DNA of 64,000 nt from Luidia sarsii. Taxonomy: Eukaryota; Echinodermata; Asteroidea; Paxillosida; Luidiidae. The position numbers and the translations under genes are program-made. A model generated the notes under the pieces. It had not been told where the DNA came from. It made no database searches and saw only the letters and a program-made list of their open reading frames with translations. Shown one piece after another: positions 37,846-47,653 of this stretch (positions are counted from its first letter, which is position 1; every line of letters starts with the position of its first letter). The stretch lies in the NCBI GenBank assembly GCA_949987565.1, contig OX465105.1:20384841-20448840 (forward strand), read 5' to 3'.

Positions 37846-37960
37846 GGAAAACTTTGACTTTCCCGGGACTTGAACTCGAGACCTTTCTGGTGTTCCGAAC
37901 AAGCGCTCCAACCATTCCGAGCTATCCAGCCCCTAGAGATGGCAGCCTTCCCCAAAAATA
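37846..37960 (-). mobile_element. Solo tRNA-like module
   Basis: On the minus strand GGCTGGATAGCTCGGAATGG (A-box like) and GAGTTCAAGTCCCGGG (B-box like), followed by AAAGTTTTCCTTGCAATTTG. Anticodon region differs from the other copies. Confidence 0.6.
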
Positions 37961-38019
37961 AACTTATCTTTGACCAGAGGTCTCAGGTTCAAGGTTGATT
38001 TCTGTACGTGGGGCCGGTG

Positions 38020-38110
38020 TCAGATGCAAAAGTGTCCGCCATGCAAAACTGTCCGCTCCGGACACTTTTCCATATGCAATTGTGTCCGGGGCTTTGCAAA
38101 ACTGTCCAAC
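38020..38110. repeat. Direct and inverted GTGTCCG motifs
   Basis: TGCAAAACTGTCC occurs at 38043 and 38096, with CCGGACACTTT in between and GTGTCCG repeats, a small cluster of unknown origin. Confidence 0.45.
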
Positions 38111-38322
38111 ATAGACGTACATGTACATGTATACGTACGGAACCGAGCACATTATGCAGCGTGAATATTCACGTTCCATTGGGATTGCAGCTTCCTGCAA
38201 TGGCTTCATCGCTTTTTTCTTCTAATCTGTTGGACAGGGCTGTTGAGTTTGAAAGGCTCATCCCCTTCAACTGGAGTGAAACTTACCATATATAGAGTGT
38301 CTAGTCTATGAAGTGGTCATAA

Positions 38323-38671
38323 CGTAGAGCTCTATAAATAAATTAGAGTGCGCACTCATCGCGTGACGCGAGGACTGCGACGCCATTACCAAAGAGTCTC
38401 TATGGGGCAAACTAATCCCAATTTTTACAAAAGAAAGTAGGACATTAAAATTCGCCAATCCATTGAGGTATTGATGGCCTTTCCTTTCATTACTAAGACC
38501 CGTTTCTGTAACATTTTAGTTTCCGCATTCACAACCTACTGACATCCGGGCACTTCGAGCTGAAGTTGTCCTATTTGGTAATGGCGGATGCGCGTCCATG
38601 TCGGCACAAGTTCGTACCGCGCGTTGATACTGAGGGGAGTGCCCACTCTTGTTTATTTATAGAGCTCTATG
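38323..38671. mobile_element. hAT-like MITE, copy 2, intact with 8-bp target duplication
   Basis: Ends CGTAGAGCTCTATAAATAA and TTATTTATAGAGCTCTATG; GGTCATAA occurs at 38315-38322 and 38672-38679. The sub-terminal AGAGTGCGCACTC is itself palindromic. 349 bp, no ORF. Confidence 0.88.
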
Positions 38672-38928
38672 GGTCATAATAATGTCCACATTATAGTCAC
38701 ATGAATGAGTGGAAATAATTAAAAAGGAGTTGCATTAAGTTATTACATTTTACAGCTAGTAATCACTTTTTAATTTAGCTTTAAAATGATATTTCATGGA
38801 CTTTATCATTCACGCCTGTAGTAATCTTTCACTCCAGGGAATGACATGGAACAGCCAAACTGACCAATCAGGTGCCAGCATGCCATTCTGTGACTGGAGA
38901 CGGAGAGAACAGATTGTAGTGTTGCACC

Positions 38929-39525
38929 CATATAGAGCTCTATAAATAAACTAGAGTGCGCACTCCACTATCAACGCGCGGTACGAACGTGTGCCGACAT
39001 GGACGCGCATCCGCCATTACCAAAGAGGACAACTTCAGCTCGAAGTGCCCGGATGTCAGTAGCAATCGCGCATAATAATGAATGGGGAAAAGTATAGCCG
39101 AAAGGTTGTGAATGCGGAAACTAAAATGCTATAGAAATGGTTTTCAGTAATGAAAGGAAAGGCCATCAATACTTCAATGGATTGGCGAATTTTAATGTCC
39201 TACTTTCTTGTGATATACAAAAATGTTGCAAACTGCTTACTGACTAAAATTACCAAAATGTAAATCTTAAAATTTAGTGGGCCTGACGTTTCGATCCTAG
39301 CAGGACCTTTCTCAAAGGCAGACCTTTCTCTCTGCCTTTGAGAAAGGTCTTGCTAGGATCGAAACGTCAGGCCCACTAAATTTTAAGTCCTACTTTCTTT
39401 TGTAAAAATTGAGATTAGTTTGCCCCATAGAGATCCATGTATTAATTGTCCTCTTTGGTAATGGCGTCGCAGTCTCGTTGCCGGCATGCGTCACGCGATG
39501 AGTGCGCACCATAGAGCTCTATATA
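38929..39525. mobile_element. hAT-like MITE, copy 3, opposite orientation, carrying a nested insertion
   Basis: Left end CATATAGAGCTCTATAAATA, right end AGAGCTCTATATA, flanked by GTTGCACC (38921-38928) and GTTGCGCC (39526-39533), an 8-bp duplication with one change. The hairpin element at 39210-39386 is inserted within it. Confidence 0.88.
39210..39386 (+). mobile_element. Hairpin-ended element with 13-bp target duplication
   Basis: Starts TGATATACAAAAATGTTGCA, ends in a long palindrome (GGGCCTGACGTTTCGATCCT and its complement) finishing CCACTAAATTTTAA. GTCCTACTTTCTT flanks it at 39197-39209 and 39387-39399; MITE copy 2 has this 13-mer once, at the matching site, so the empty site is visible. 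Confidence 0.92.
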
Positions 39526-39639
39526 GTTGCGCCTCACTAGGTCAGGATTAGCTAATCACTCGTCCGGTGCAGTGACAGTGGCATAAAAGATGACCAGCCG
39601 AAGAACGATCCCAAAAAAATGTGATAATCTTCGTCGCAA

Positions 39640-39995
39640 TAATCAAAGAAAAAATACAACTTTGGGAGGATCGGAAAACATCGATGTCCACAAATTACCT
39701 TCTAATTTACAGTTTGTAGATGGTCATAATAGAATCCTCATGTTGACATCTTACGGTCTGGGATGCTGTATTTCTCGAGAAATCTTCACTCAAACATCGA
39801 CGAATAGTATATATTACTCGCGAGTAATAAACTATCTCTTGCACTATACAGAACTGTGCGAAATCCTTGACGGTTTTTTGCCTTTTTCTACTTTCTCAGA
39901 TTACCATTTGAGCTAAAACCTTCGCAATATTGTGGGTTTTTTTTTTATGTTTCATGGTTTAACACACATGTAAACTTTACCAAAGTTGGCATTTA
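39640..39995 (+). mobile_element. CATCGATGTCCACA-family repeat
   Basis: AACATCGATGTCCACAAATT, CAGTTTGTAGATGGTCATAA, TACGGTCTGGGATGCTGTAT and ATTTGAGCTAAAACCTTCGC in the order seen at 27112 (reverse), 52545 and 56785; right end near TTTACCAAAGTTGGCATT. Confidence 0.75.
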
Positions 39996-40301
39996 AGGGC
40001 TCAGGCTCGGGCTCAGACTTTATTAACATTTAAATATGTTCGGTTGAGGGACCGGGCACGAATTAGAACATGTTTGTTTTCTTCGTGAATGGGCGGAATG
40101 CATACCTGTGGTGTGTGCAGTGGGATGTGCAGTCGTGCGTGCAGGAAGGCTGTGAGGGCGGGGCTGCGCGGAGCATAGGCGATTCACTTCACGTTGGTCA
40201 GGCACAGGTTACACCTGTTTCTTTTATAAGCCTGCACCTTCCTTTGTATTAATTGGCGTCTTTGCCGTCAGTCTCAGCAGAAATTATAATAAAGTACACT
40301 C

Positions 40302-40721
40302 TTGTTTTGCAGGCAAGTCAAAGACTTGATTCAAACTGCGCAAGATCAGTTAGACCTTGACAGCTCTTCCCTGTCACGCATCAAAGCAACACTCTCCAAC
40401 GCTATCACCACCATTGCCAAGCGCCCAAAGTTGATCCGCTTGGCTGATTCCAGCACATACGGCTGGGCCACAGTTAGTGAGTACGAGGAGCACGAGCTGG
40501 CTGCAGACCAGGATGACGACAACAAGATCACCCGTGCGGAGAATCGAGCTGCCAGGAAGATCAAGCAGAAGAGGGCAGCAGAGACAGCGGCCAATGCGCA
40601 CAGCCCAACAAGCCCCATGGTGTTGGAGGAGCATGCTTCGGGTGCGGAAGCTTCTCTCATTGGAAGGCCACCTGCCCCAAGCACAAAATCCAAAGCGGAC
40701 GATACAAGCTTGAGCCAGTAA
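40302..40721 (+). pseudogene. DIRS-type retroelement gag-like ORF fragment
   Basis: A 139-codon frame to TAA with RLADSSTYGWATVSEYEEHE, then LAADQDDDNKITRAENRAAR and KIKQKRAAE. The pattern IRLAD-S-GWA-V-EYE-DELA and the basic Glu/Arg-rich tail resemble the gag-like ORF of DIRS-group elements. There is no ATG at the left end; instead a pyrimidine run and TTTTGCAG precede GCAAGTC, so it may be a 3' exon or a truncated piece. The pol region follows in the same direction about 230 bp later, which supports one element. Confidence 0.65.
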
Positions 40722-40954
40722 AGTTAAGTTTGATTCAGAATTTAATATGTTTTCTAAGCCTTTACAACCCCATGTTGTTGATAATTAATATGAATATGAG
40801 AGCGCAGGTGGCTGCCTGAGAAAACATAAGGCCTTCTGGGACTCAATACACCCACCTGAATTTATTTCCAATGTTATTAACGTAGGCTATGTATTGCCGG
40901 TTATTTAAGAACCTCCCAATATGGTTTCTTGTAACAATAGGTCTGCACTATAGC

Positions 40955-42351
40955 TAACAGCGATTTTGTTGCACAGGCAATTTCCCAATTAGTATCAGTA
41001 GGTTCTGCAGAAGTATGCCAGACTACGCCCAGAGTTGTCAATCCATTGTCAGTATCTATCCAATCCAGCGGCAAGAAGCGGCTCATCCTAGACCTCAGAT
41101 CGGCCGATAACAATCTTCATAAACAATCAGTCAAGTATGAAGACATGCGTACTGCACTCAATTTCCTACAGAAAGGTGGATATATGCATGTTCAAGTTCG
41201 ATTTAAATTTGGGCTACCACCACATTGCCATTATTTTGTCCAGCCCACCAAGATTTGCTTGGTTTTGCATGCAAAGATGGGAAGTCGTTGTCCTTTTATC
41301 GATTTACCCAGCTGCCATTTGGCCTCTCAAGTGCACCTTACATTTTCACCAAAGTTATCCGCCCTCTAGTTAAGAAATGGAGGAGCGAGGGCAAATCAAT
41401 CGTAGTATTTCTCGACGATGAGCTTGGGTTTTCACCCACATGGGAGAAAGCCATAGAACACAGTGAACAGGTGCGATCGGACATCATACAGTCGGGGTTC
41501 GTCCCCAATATTCAGAAGAGCGTGTGGGAGCCAGTACAAGAATTAGAATGGCTTGGATATGACATCAATATTGGCCTAGGTACAATTAGAATTCCCGAAA
41601 AGCGAATCATTGCCATAAAACAAGGCATTGGAACCATTACTAAGTCCAGTTACAGAGTATCGGCTAGGTCCTTGGCAAGTTTAGTGGGTAAGATAGCTTC
41701 AACCAGCCTGGTCACTGGTCATGTGACCAAGGTCATGACCAAGTCATTGCAGGTTTGCATAGAATCCAGAAGGGCTTGGGATGCCCCTGTGAATGTTTCA
41801 CCCCAAGCCAAAGTAGAACTACAGTTTTGGCTTGAAAATTTGAATAATGCCAACAAGGCCATTGTTGGAACCCTTCCCGAACACTCGAGAGTAGTGTATT
41901 GCGATGCTAGCAATACGGGTTATGGTGGTTTTGTGGTGGAGTTGGGCAATGACAGGGCTCAGGGATCATGGAACAGAAGTCAGTCTACGAAGAGCTCCGC
42001 ATGGAGAGAATTGAGAGCAGTCGATTTAGTTTTCAAATCGTTTGTGTCCAAGCTGTCCAACCGCCGGACACAGTGGTTTACAGATAACCAATCAGTAGCG
42101 CGTGTAGCAGCGCATGGGAGAATGAACCCTGAACTTTCAGGAGATAGCACTGAGTATCTGCCTGACATGTTTGAAGAACAATATTCACATAGATATGGAG
42201 TGGATACCGAGATCCCAGAATCAGAAAGCTGATATGCTAAGTAGATAAATAGACCGGGACGACTGGGGTATATCTGACCAAGTTTTCTCCTACTTTGATG
42301 AATTGTGGGGGCCACACACAGTTGACAGGTTTGCCTCCTACTATAATAAAA
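40955..42351 (+). pseudogene. DIRS-like retrotransposon pol: reverse transcriptase and RNase H, frameshifted
   Basis: Conserved blocks appear in order but in several frames. SDFVAQAISQLV and NPLSVSIQSSGKKRLILDLR lie at 40960-41100; DLNLGYHHIAI near 41200 is in another frame. A third frame (41225-42232) has QLPFGLSSAPYIFTKVIRPL, the catalytic-type FLDDE at 41407-41421, and RNase H-like VVYCDASNTGYGGFVVE at 41890. After a further frameshift, ADMLSR, an in-frame stop, then DRDDWGISDQVFSYFDELWG and PHTVDRFASYYN reach 42348, where a MITE interrupts. The RT/RNase H order with the HTVDRFAS block is typical of DIRS/Ngaro elements. No tyrosine recombinase or terminal repeat is visible. Dead copy. Confidence 0.85.
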
Positions 42352-42533
42352 CGCAGTGGCTGTTGTTACGGCAGTCGTCCGTGTGGTTCCCTGACTTGAT
42401 TGTATTTCGTCAGCATTGCATGCTGGTTGACCAGTCTATTAGCTGATAGTCTGGTTCCAAGAGCTAAACATCCTGACAAATACTGTGAAGTCAGGGAACC
42501 ACACGAACGACTGCCGTAACAACAGCCACTGCG
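42352..42533. mobile_element. 182-bp palindromic MITE, copy 2, inserted in the DIRS-like element
   Basis: Same CGCAGTGGCTGTTGTTACGG arms as copy 1 (34123), with the interior in reverse orientation. It follows FASYYNK of the retroelement directly. Flanks are A-rich (ATAATAAAA / AAAAAAAAG), so the duplication cannot be read with confidence. Confidence 0.85.
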
Positions 42534-43045
42534 AAAAAAAAGGCTCGAGGCTTTCAGAGATAGGTCCCGCTAGCTACGTCAATCAGACCCTCCGAATTTT
42601 TAGAGATTTGTATAGTAATCCGTTCAGTTGATTTTTTATCAATATCACTTTCAAAAGAAAAGAAAAAAACCCGACCGAAATGACAAGAGAAAACAGGGGG
42701 CGTTACCCAAAATGATTTCTTGCCAAACTATACCCCCCTCCCTCACCCGAGAAGAACAAATAATGCAAGCAAGAAGATAATGCAACAAGGAACGGGCAAC
42801 TAACATTAAAACTAGTAAGATATTCATGGTGCAGTGACAGAGGCAAGGCCAACAAGAAGACCGGACCGAGTGAAGTAAAGCAGCCCGCACCGTCCACGAA
42901 ACCAAATTCAAGTGAGCCAACGCCCCAAGCGCGCACTGTGCTTCTATCTCACCATTACCTCCATTCAGAATCACGTGAGATTGTATTGTTCAGTTGTCCG
43001 GGTACGCCACACGTTCAAAGAAAAGAACGCTTTCCTGCCAGTAAG
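42534..43045. other. Unassigned sequence after the MITE
   Basis: The retroelement coding sequence does not recognisably resume here. Confidence 0.4.
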
Positions 43046-43049
43046 CCCC

Positions 43050-43059
43050 TATATAAAGG
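43050..43059 (+). promoter_or_regulatory. TATA box of a retroelement promoter
   Basis: TATATAAAGG, with CCAGTGTATTTTCAGTGG 30-50 bp downstream and an ATG at 43204. Placement fits an element promoter and 5' leader. No transcript evidence. Confidence 0.5.
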
Positions 43060-43203
43060 CACCCTCTACGAATGCTCGCCAGTGTATTTTCAGTGGTCCT
43101 AGCATACGCGACTCCTCACGCAGCGCGCATTAACTAGCCTTTTTGTTTGCCACACCCTTTAGTTCTTTTTTTCGCTGAACGCGGTGCGTAATCGCCTCAC
43201 GCA

Positions 43204-43794
43204 ATGGAGCACACTGGCGCGGCCGTTTTGCAGGTTAACCCTCCAGAGGATGAAGGGCTTTTCGAGCAGTTGGGCAGTGAGCTTGCAGGCATTTGTGCTG
43301 CTAAGCCAGCAGCGAGCACGAGCACGAGCACGCCGGCCACAGCAGCTAAAAAGCGCCATGCCAAGCGTAAGAACCTAGAGCAGAGTACCACTGTGTCATG
43401 CTCAAGCTTCAAAACCCCAAAGCAGGATGATTCCGATTTGCGTGAAGCTGTTACTTCTTTGCAAAAAACGGTCGCTAGCCTAGCGGAGGCTTTTTCGCAG
43501 CGTTCTGAAACCTATGGCTTGAATTCGGCGAAGGCGAAATTGTCGATGATGACTGCACAGGCCTCGTACCTGAGAGGGAGGAAATCCAGGCCTATAACGT
43601 ACCTGAAAGGGGCGAAGATAATTATAACAAGCCCAGCAATTGTGGAAACCTTTGCCTAACCAGAGTTAATCCGGAGATTTGGACAATCCTGAAACCCACA
43701 ACTCGTTCTCGAGACGTGAAATTCCAAAAGATTGCGAATTCTTTGAAAGCTTCAATAGCTATTTCAATGACTGCAGATTAAGTGTTAAAAGCCC
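43204..43794 (+). pseudogene. Retroelement ORF1-like fragment, frameshifted
   Basis: ATG at 43204 opens 151 codons to TAA (43657), with an Ala/Thr/Ser-rich segment, a basic KKRHAKRKN stretch and a likely coiled coil LREAVTSLQKTVASLAEAFS. Just beyond, in another frame, RVNPEIWTILKPTTRSRDVK and FQKIANSLKASIAIS continue the domain: N-EIW-L-P--R-RD-K-Q-I pattern is one I associate with ORF1/gag-like proteins of invertebrate retroelements. The family is not certain. Later codons contain a stop. Confidence 0.55.
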
Positions 43795-43857
43795 GTAACA
43801 AGGAGGCAAACCTGGACACGGCCCATGCCATAGAGGCATATAAGCGTCAAAACGTAT

Positions 43858-44228
43858 GACGCTTAACCACCGTGGCTAAGCTATAAGTGCGCATGCGCAA
43901 AGCCAGGTTTTGCTGAGGCCTCCCGCATTCATTCATTCATTAATTCATTCATGCATTTCTCGGGTAGTTACAGGCACAAGCACGAAACAACCATAACCCT
44001 TATCCTAATCCTAACCCTAACAACCCTAATCCTGAACCTAACCCTAATCCTAATCCCAATCCTAACTCTATCAGTAACGCTAACCCAACCCGAACACTCT
44101 GTCCGTAACCATAACCCAAACTGTAGCGCCGTAAGACTAACCTACGCTGGTTTACAAAACACGTCCTTGTATAGTCCCCACACAATTTACGGGGTACCAG
44201 CATGGCTGAACGACGGTGGTTAAGCGTC
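43858..44228. mobile_element. Inverted-repeat element containing degenerate telomere-like repeats
   Basis: GACGCTTAACCACCGT at 43858-43873 pairs exactly with ACGGTGGTTAAGCGTC at 44213-44228. Inside are CATT repeats (43925-43950) and a (CCCTAA)n-like stretch with CCTAAT and CCAAT variants (43990-44085). The left end also forms TAAGCGTCA-TGACGCTTA (43841-43865). Confidence 0.75.
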
Positions 44229-44452
44229 AAATGTCGGTTCTCTTATATATCCCATGCCATACGTATGCTAGTCGACGCACTTGCATTTCTAGGCGCTGGC
44301 AGTGCACAGCTAAACTTGCGTAGATGGGACAGCATTCGACCAGAATTGAGTACGAGATTGTCTCGCGACTCTTCCTTGTAAATATTCTGAAATCTAGTTT
44401 GATGATAAGAGTTGACCCAACAGATGTTTTAGTTTTGAGTGGTTCGTTTTGC

Positions 44453-44663
44453 CGGTGTGACAGTCTGAAATGGGTGGCATGATCAAATGGGTGGGCTGCC
44501 ATTATGGGCAATCAGGTTAGCGTAAAGGGCGCCCGCACGCGCTCAGTTCACCCACCCATCTTAGCACGCCGCCTATTTCAGCAGATTGTCGCTGCGTGCT
44601 CAGATGGGTGGTGACGTCACCCACCCATTTTAGCACGGCCACCCACTTCAGATCGTGACACCA
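44453..44663. mobile_element. Small MITE with CACCCACCCA motifs
   Basis: Left GGTGTGACAGTCTGAAATGG and right CCACTTCAGATCGTGACACC are inverted, about 25 bp with few mismatches. Inside, TGGGTGG and CACCCACCCAT-TTAGCACG occur in both orientations. Confidence 0.75.
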
Positions 44664-44751
44664 GGTTACAATTGAAGGTCATTTTAGTCAGTGAGCAGTT
44701 TTCAACATTTTTTTTGTATTAACTCCTTTTTAAACTATCTCATAAAGATAA

Positions 44752-44938
44752 TTCGACTTGACTTTAGGACTTAAATCTGAGGCATCTGGCCGAACGCACA
44801 GCTATCCAGCGCTCTGATAGTAGCCTTTCCCAGTCAACTATCTTTGCTGAAGTAGGGACATCAGTCAGAAGCATCCAACCACTATTAAGTGGCAGACGTC
44901 TCAGATTCAAGAACTAGTCCAATCAAAGTCTCTCTGCC
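44752..44938. mobile_element. Decayed fold-back tRNA-like element
   Basis: TTGACTTTAGGACTTAAATCTGAGG-like left arm, GCTATCCAGC, core CCCAGTCAACTATCTTTGCT and GACATCAGTCAGAAGCATCC, then right-arm GTCTCAGATTCAAGAACTAG and CAATCAAAGT. Same plan as 26486 and 46075. Confidence 0.55.
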
Positions 44939-46074
44939 ATTTAATGTTTTCAAATAGTTTTGAAAGCAAGCAGGGGATAAACAACGAACAAGAAATATTT
45001 CAGACCGAAGGCGTTCATTTAGTACACAAGCATTTTAATGACGTTTACAACTTTTTTTGGGTAAGAAAAAGAAAGAAAGAAAGGATGCATTGTCTTATAT
45101 TATTTCAATACTGCTTGAGAAGGATATTAAATAATGTTGGAAACAATGTAGACAAAGAGTATGTTCCACACAAGTAGTGACTCTGTTACACTGGTATCAG
45201 ATTAGTCTACAAGGTACAAACGTTTATTTCCTTTCAGAGGAATGAATTCACTTCAAGATGAACTATTTCGATTCCTAGCAAAGGCTTTACTAAAAAATGA
45301 GAATATATTCTAAAATGTGAGTAATACATTCCACAATTGAAGACAAAACACAACTTCCCCCTAAAAAAGAAAATAGAAAGAGGGGAGAACAAACTGATAG
45401 GAAAAAGGGATACTCACTACAATCTACTTTCTACTTAATTCACACCCCAAAAAGAAGGAAAAGTGACAAATTATTCGGGTTTTATCAAAACGTGGACCTT
45501 ATAAAACATTTGAGAGCATTGTCTCTGTGTAACTATAAGCAATCAGCTACAGTATTTGTCTTTCTTTTTTTAAGCAACCACTCCTCGTCCCTAACCTCCC
45601 CCCCCCCCAAAAAAAAAAACCACCACAATCCCAGTCTCTGTCCCAAACATTTTCTCCACCTCCACACAATTCCAGTAAGACTAATGGAGCTAAGTTGGCC
45701 AGTGATGGCCGACGCAAACCAATCCGTCCAGTGGAATGGAACAGGACGGAAGGATTCAAAACGGATTCCAAACTCCAATTGCGCAAGCGCTGTAGTGGCC
45801 TCCCAAGTTGAAGCTATCTTCGTGGAATGTCTAGGTTAGGTGGCTGCGGTAATCCCCCATCCCAGTAGTACGGCCAGTTCACTCTGTAGTAACAGAAAAC
45901 GACGACAACACCACAATCACCAATGTATAATGCCAATGGAAACCATGCATCAGTGCACTGTATGGCAGAAAGCCAAGGCTCAGCTCAGTCTAAACATTTC
46001 AGATCAATCCATTTTTTTGTCAAACAAACAAAGGAAAAACTGACTGGGAACTTTTGAACCAATTAACAAATTGG

Positions 46075-46370
46075 CAAAGAAAGCTTTGACTGGACCAGGA
46101 CTTGAACCCAAACTAATTCAAATATTGGCAAATAAAACCTTGCCTGGACCGGGTCTGGAACCCCTGACCTCTGAATTAACGTACCAGTGCTCTACCATCT
46201 GAGCTATCCAGCCCTTAACACTGACTGATGCCCCCATCCGGGCAAAGACTAGTTGACTAGGTGGGAAGGCCACCATCTAAGGGCTGGATCGCTCAGATGG
46301 AAGAGCAATGGTACGTTAATCCAGAGGTCTCGGGTTCAAGTCCTGGTCCAGTCAAAGTTTTCTTTGCCAA
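46075..46370. mobile_element. Fold-back element with two tRNA-like modules, best copy
   Basis: Left module (minus strand, 46135-46215): GGCTGGATAGCTCAGATGGT, GAGCACTGGTACGTTAAT and GGTTCCAGACCC. Right module (plus strand, 46283-46355): GGCTGGATCGCTCAGATGGA and GGGTTCAAGTCCTGG. Core: CCGGGCAAAGACTAGTTGAC and GGCCACCATCTAA. Outer ends of both arms read AAAG-TTTCTTTGCCAA outward. Confidence 0.8.
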
Positions 46371-46802
46371 ATTCAATCAATCCATTTTTGAAGAGAAAAG
46401 GAATAAAAAGACTACCTAAGTTGAGCTCATATAACCAAGACGAAAATAATATTAGAGTGAGGATTCCCAAATGAAATACAAAACAAAAATATTTCAGAAT
46501 CAACCCACTACCTGGCTGCCAGGCAAAACTAGTCGGGGCTTAAAACAAAAATCAGAAGCACATTGGTCTCCTTATCAGATCTGCTTTGATCTTTGATTTG
46601 ATTTCGAGGACAAAGTCGTAAACTGAAAACCCTCAAACTAGTACAAGTCGACACACTACAACAAAGAGCTTGTACCTCTTGTTCCAGCTTTTGGATAGCT
46701 CTGTCAAAGCCATAGCCAAGTGCAAAGCCTTTGATAAAGGCTTTCGGGGGAAAACAAGGAAGAAGGGGCCTCTCAGTAAGCAATGATCGATATTGTATTT
46801 CA

Positions 46803-46947
46803 AGGCCTTTTCAGACCACACTGGAAAAACTCGCAAGGCTTGAGAAGATGTCTCATGCATGAGAGAAATCTTACAAGAGAGCCATCGTGTGAAAGGTCAC
46901 CAATGCTTGAGAGTGACAGACGTCCCTGGTGAACCCTTGAGAGAACC
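46803..46947. mobile_element. Truncated copy of the CCTTTTCAGACG-ended MITE
   Basis: AGGCCTTTTCAGACCACACT, CTCGCAAGGCTTGAGAAGAT, TCTCATGCATGAGA and CGTGTGAAAGGTCACCAATG match 20885-21030; the right half is missing. Confidence 0.85.
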
Positions 46948-47639
46948 CCCAGCATGCAGGTATCAGAATGGGCAACAAGGACGGGCCCACACGGAAATAC
47001 TCACAAGATATAAGACGTAGCATCAGCATGTCCTGAGCACATCTTGTTACTGGTTCTCGGTATCTTCAGTTTCCTCTGCAATAACATTATGCAAAGCATG
47101 CATGTAAACAAAAACCCAAGTGCTGCTCCTGATGGATTGCAATGCAGGAAGTAATCTGAGCCTTGCCTTAGCTTCCCTCCTGAATCGTCCCCCGGAGCCG
47201 TGGTAGCTAGACACCAAGGGACTCACTCCACAGTGTCCCACGCAAGCTTCTGTTCAGACCCCCCATCACTCCAGTCCACCCACAGCTGGACCTACTTGAA
47301 GTCGTTATCGTCTGCCAGTAGGCAATACAATTCCAGGTGGCCACATGAACAACAAGCACACAGTTCAGACTGGTGTTTATGAATTCAACGGAACTCTTCT
47401 CCCAGTGGGCGGACTGCAGCACAGACTACGTTTGGGTCATTGGGTGCACACATGCACTTGAGGGAAAAAAGGCTAAGACTGAGTGTTAGTAAGGCCTGCA
47501 GGAACTCCACATGCTTTGTCAGTGGCTTTGGTGAGGTTGTGTTGGGAAGAGAGTTCAACATCCACTTACGCATTATTATGGGCAAACCTCTGCATGAGCC
47601 TGAGCAAGTGCACTAAATTACATAGCCTGTTAGTAGTCC

Positions 47640-47653
47640 TCAACAACCATTCT
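47640..47653 (-). CDS. Gene B exon 6, candidate short tail
   Basis: After acceptor TTTGCGCAG, AGAATGGTTGTTGA completes a split Glu codon and adds Asn-Gly-Cys then TGA. The flanking bases resemble gene A exon 6 (both continue to ATGTAATTTAGTGCAC), which is why I chose it, but most of the DIEDQ tail has been lost by deletion and frame change. Another terminal exon cannot be excluded. Confidence 0.6.

Larger units (their letters stand above)
45000..47639 (-). other. Probable 3' UTR of gene B
   Basis: No gene recognised. The block 45020-45150 (ACAAGCATTTTAATGACGTT, a poly-purine run, then ATGCAT, TATTTCAATACTGCTTGA, ATATTAAATA) and 45355-45500 resemble 58705-58830 and 59155-59300 downstream of gene C. 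On the minus strand TTTAAT at 45033 reads ATTAAA, a variant poly(A) signal, near where similarity stops. Two repeats are inserted (46075-46370, 46803-46947). Confidence 0.45.

Noticed and set aside
39210..39386. Hammerhead ribozyme in the hairpin element
   Set aside because: GAAAC is present in the minus-sense hairpin, but I find no CUGANGA core partner in the right place.
43985..44090. A true telomere or chromosome end
   Set aside because: The CCCTAA-like repeats are degenerate, only about 100 bp long, and enclosed by inverted ends within ordinary sequence.
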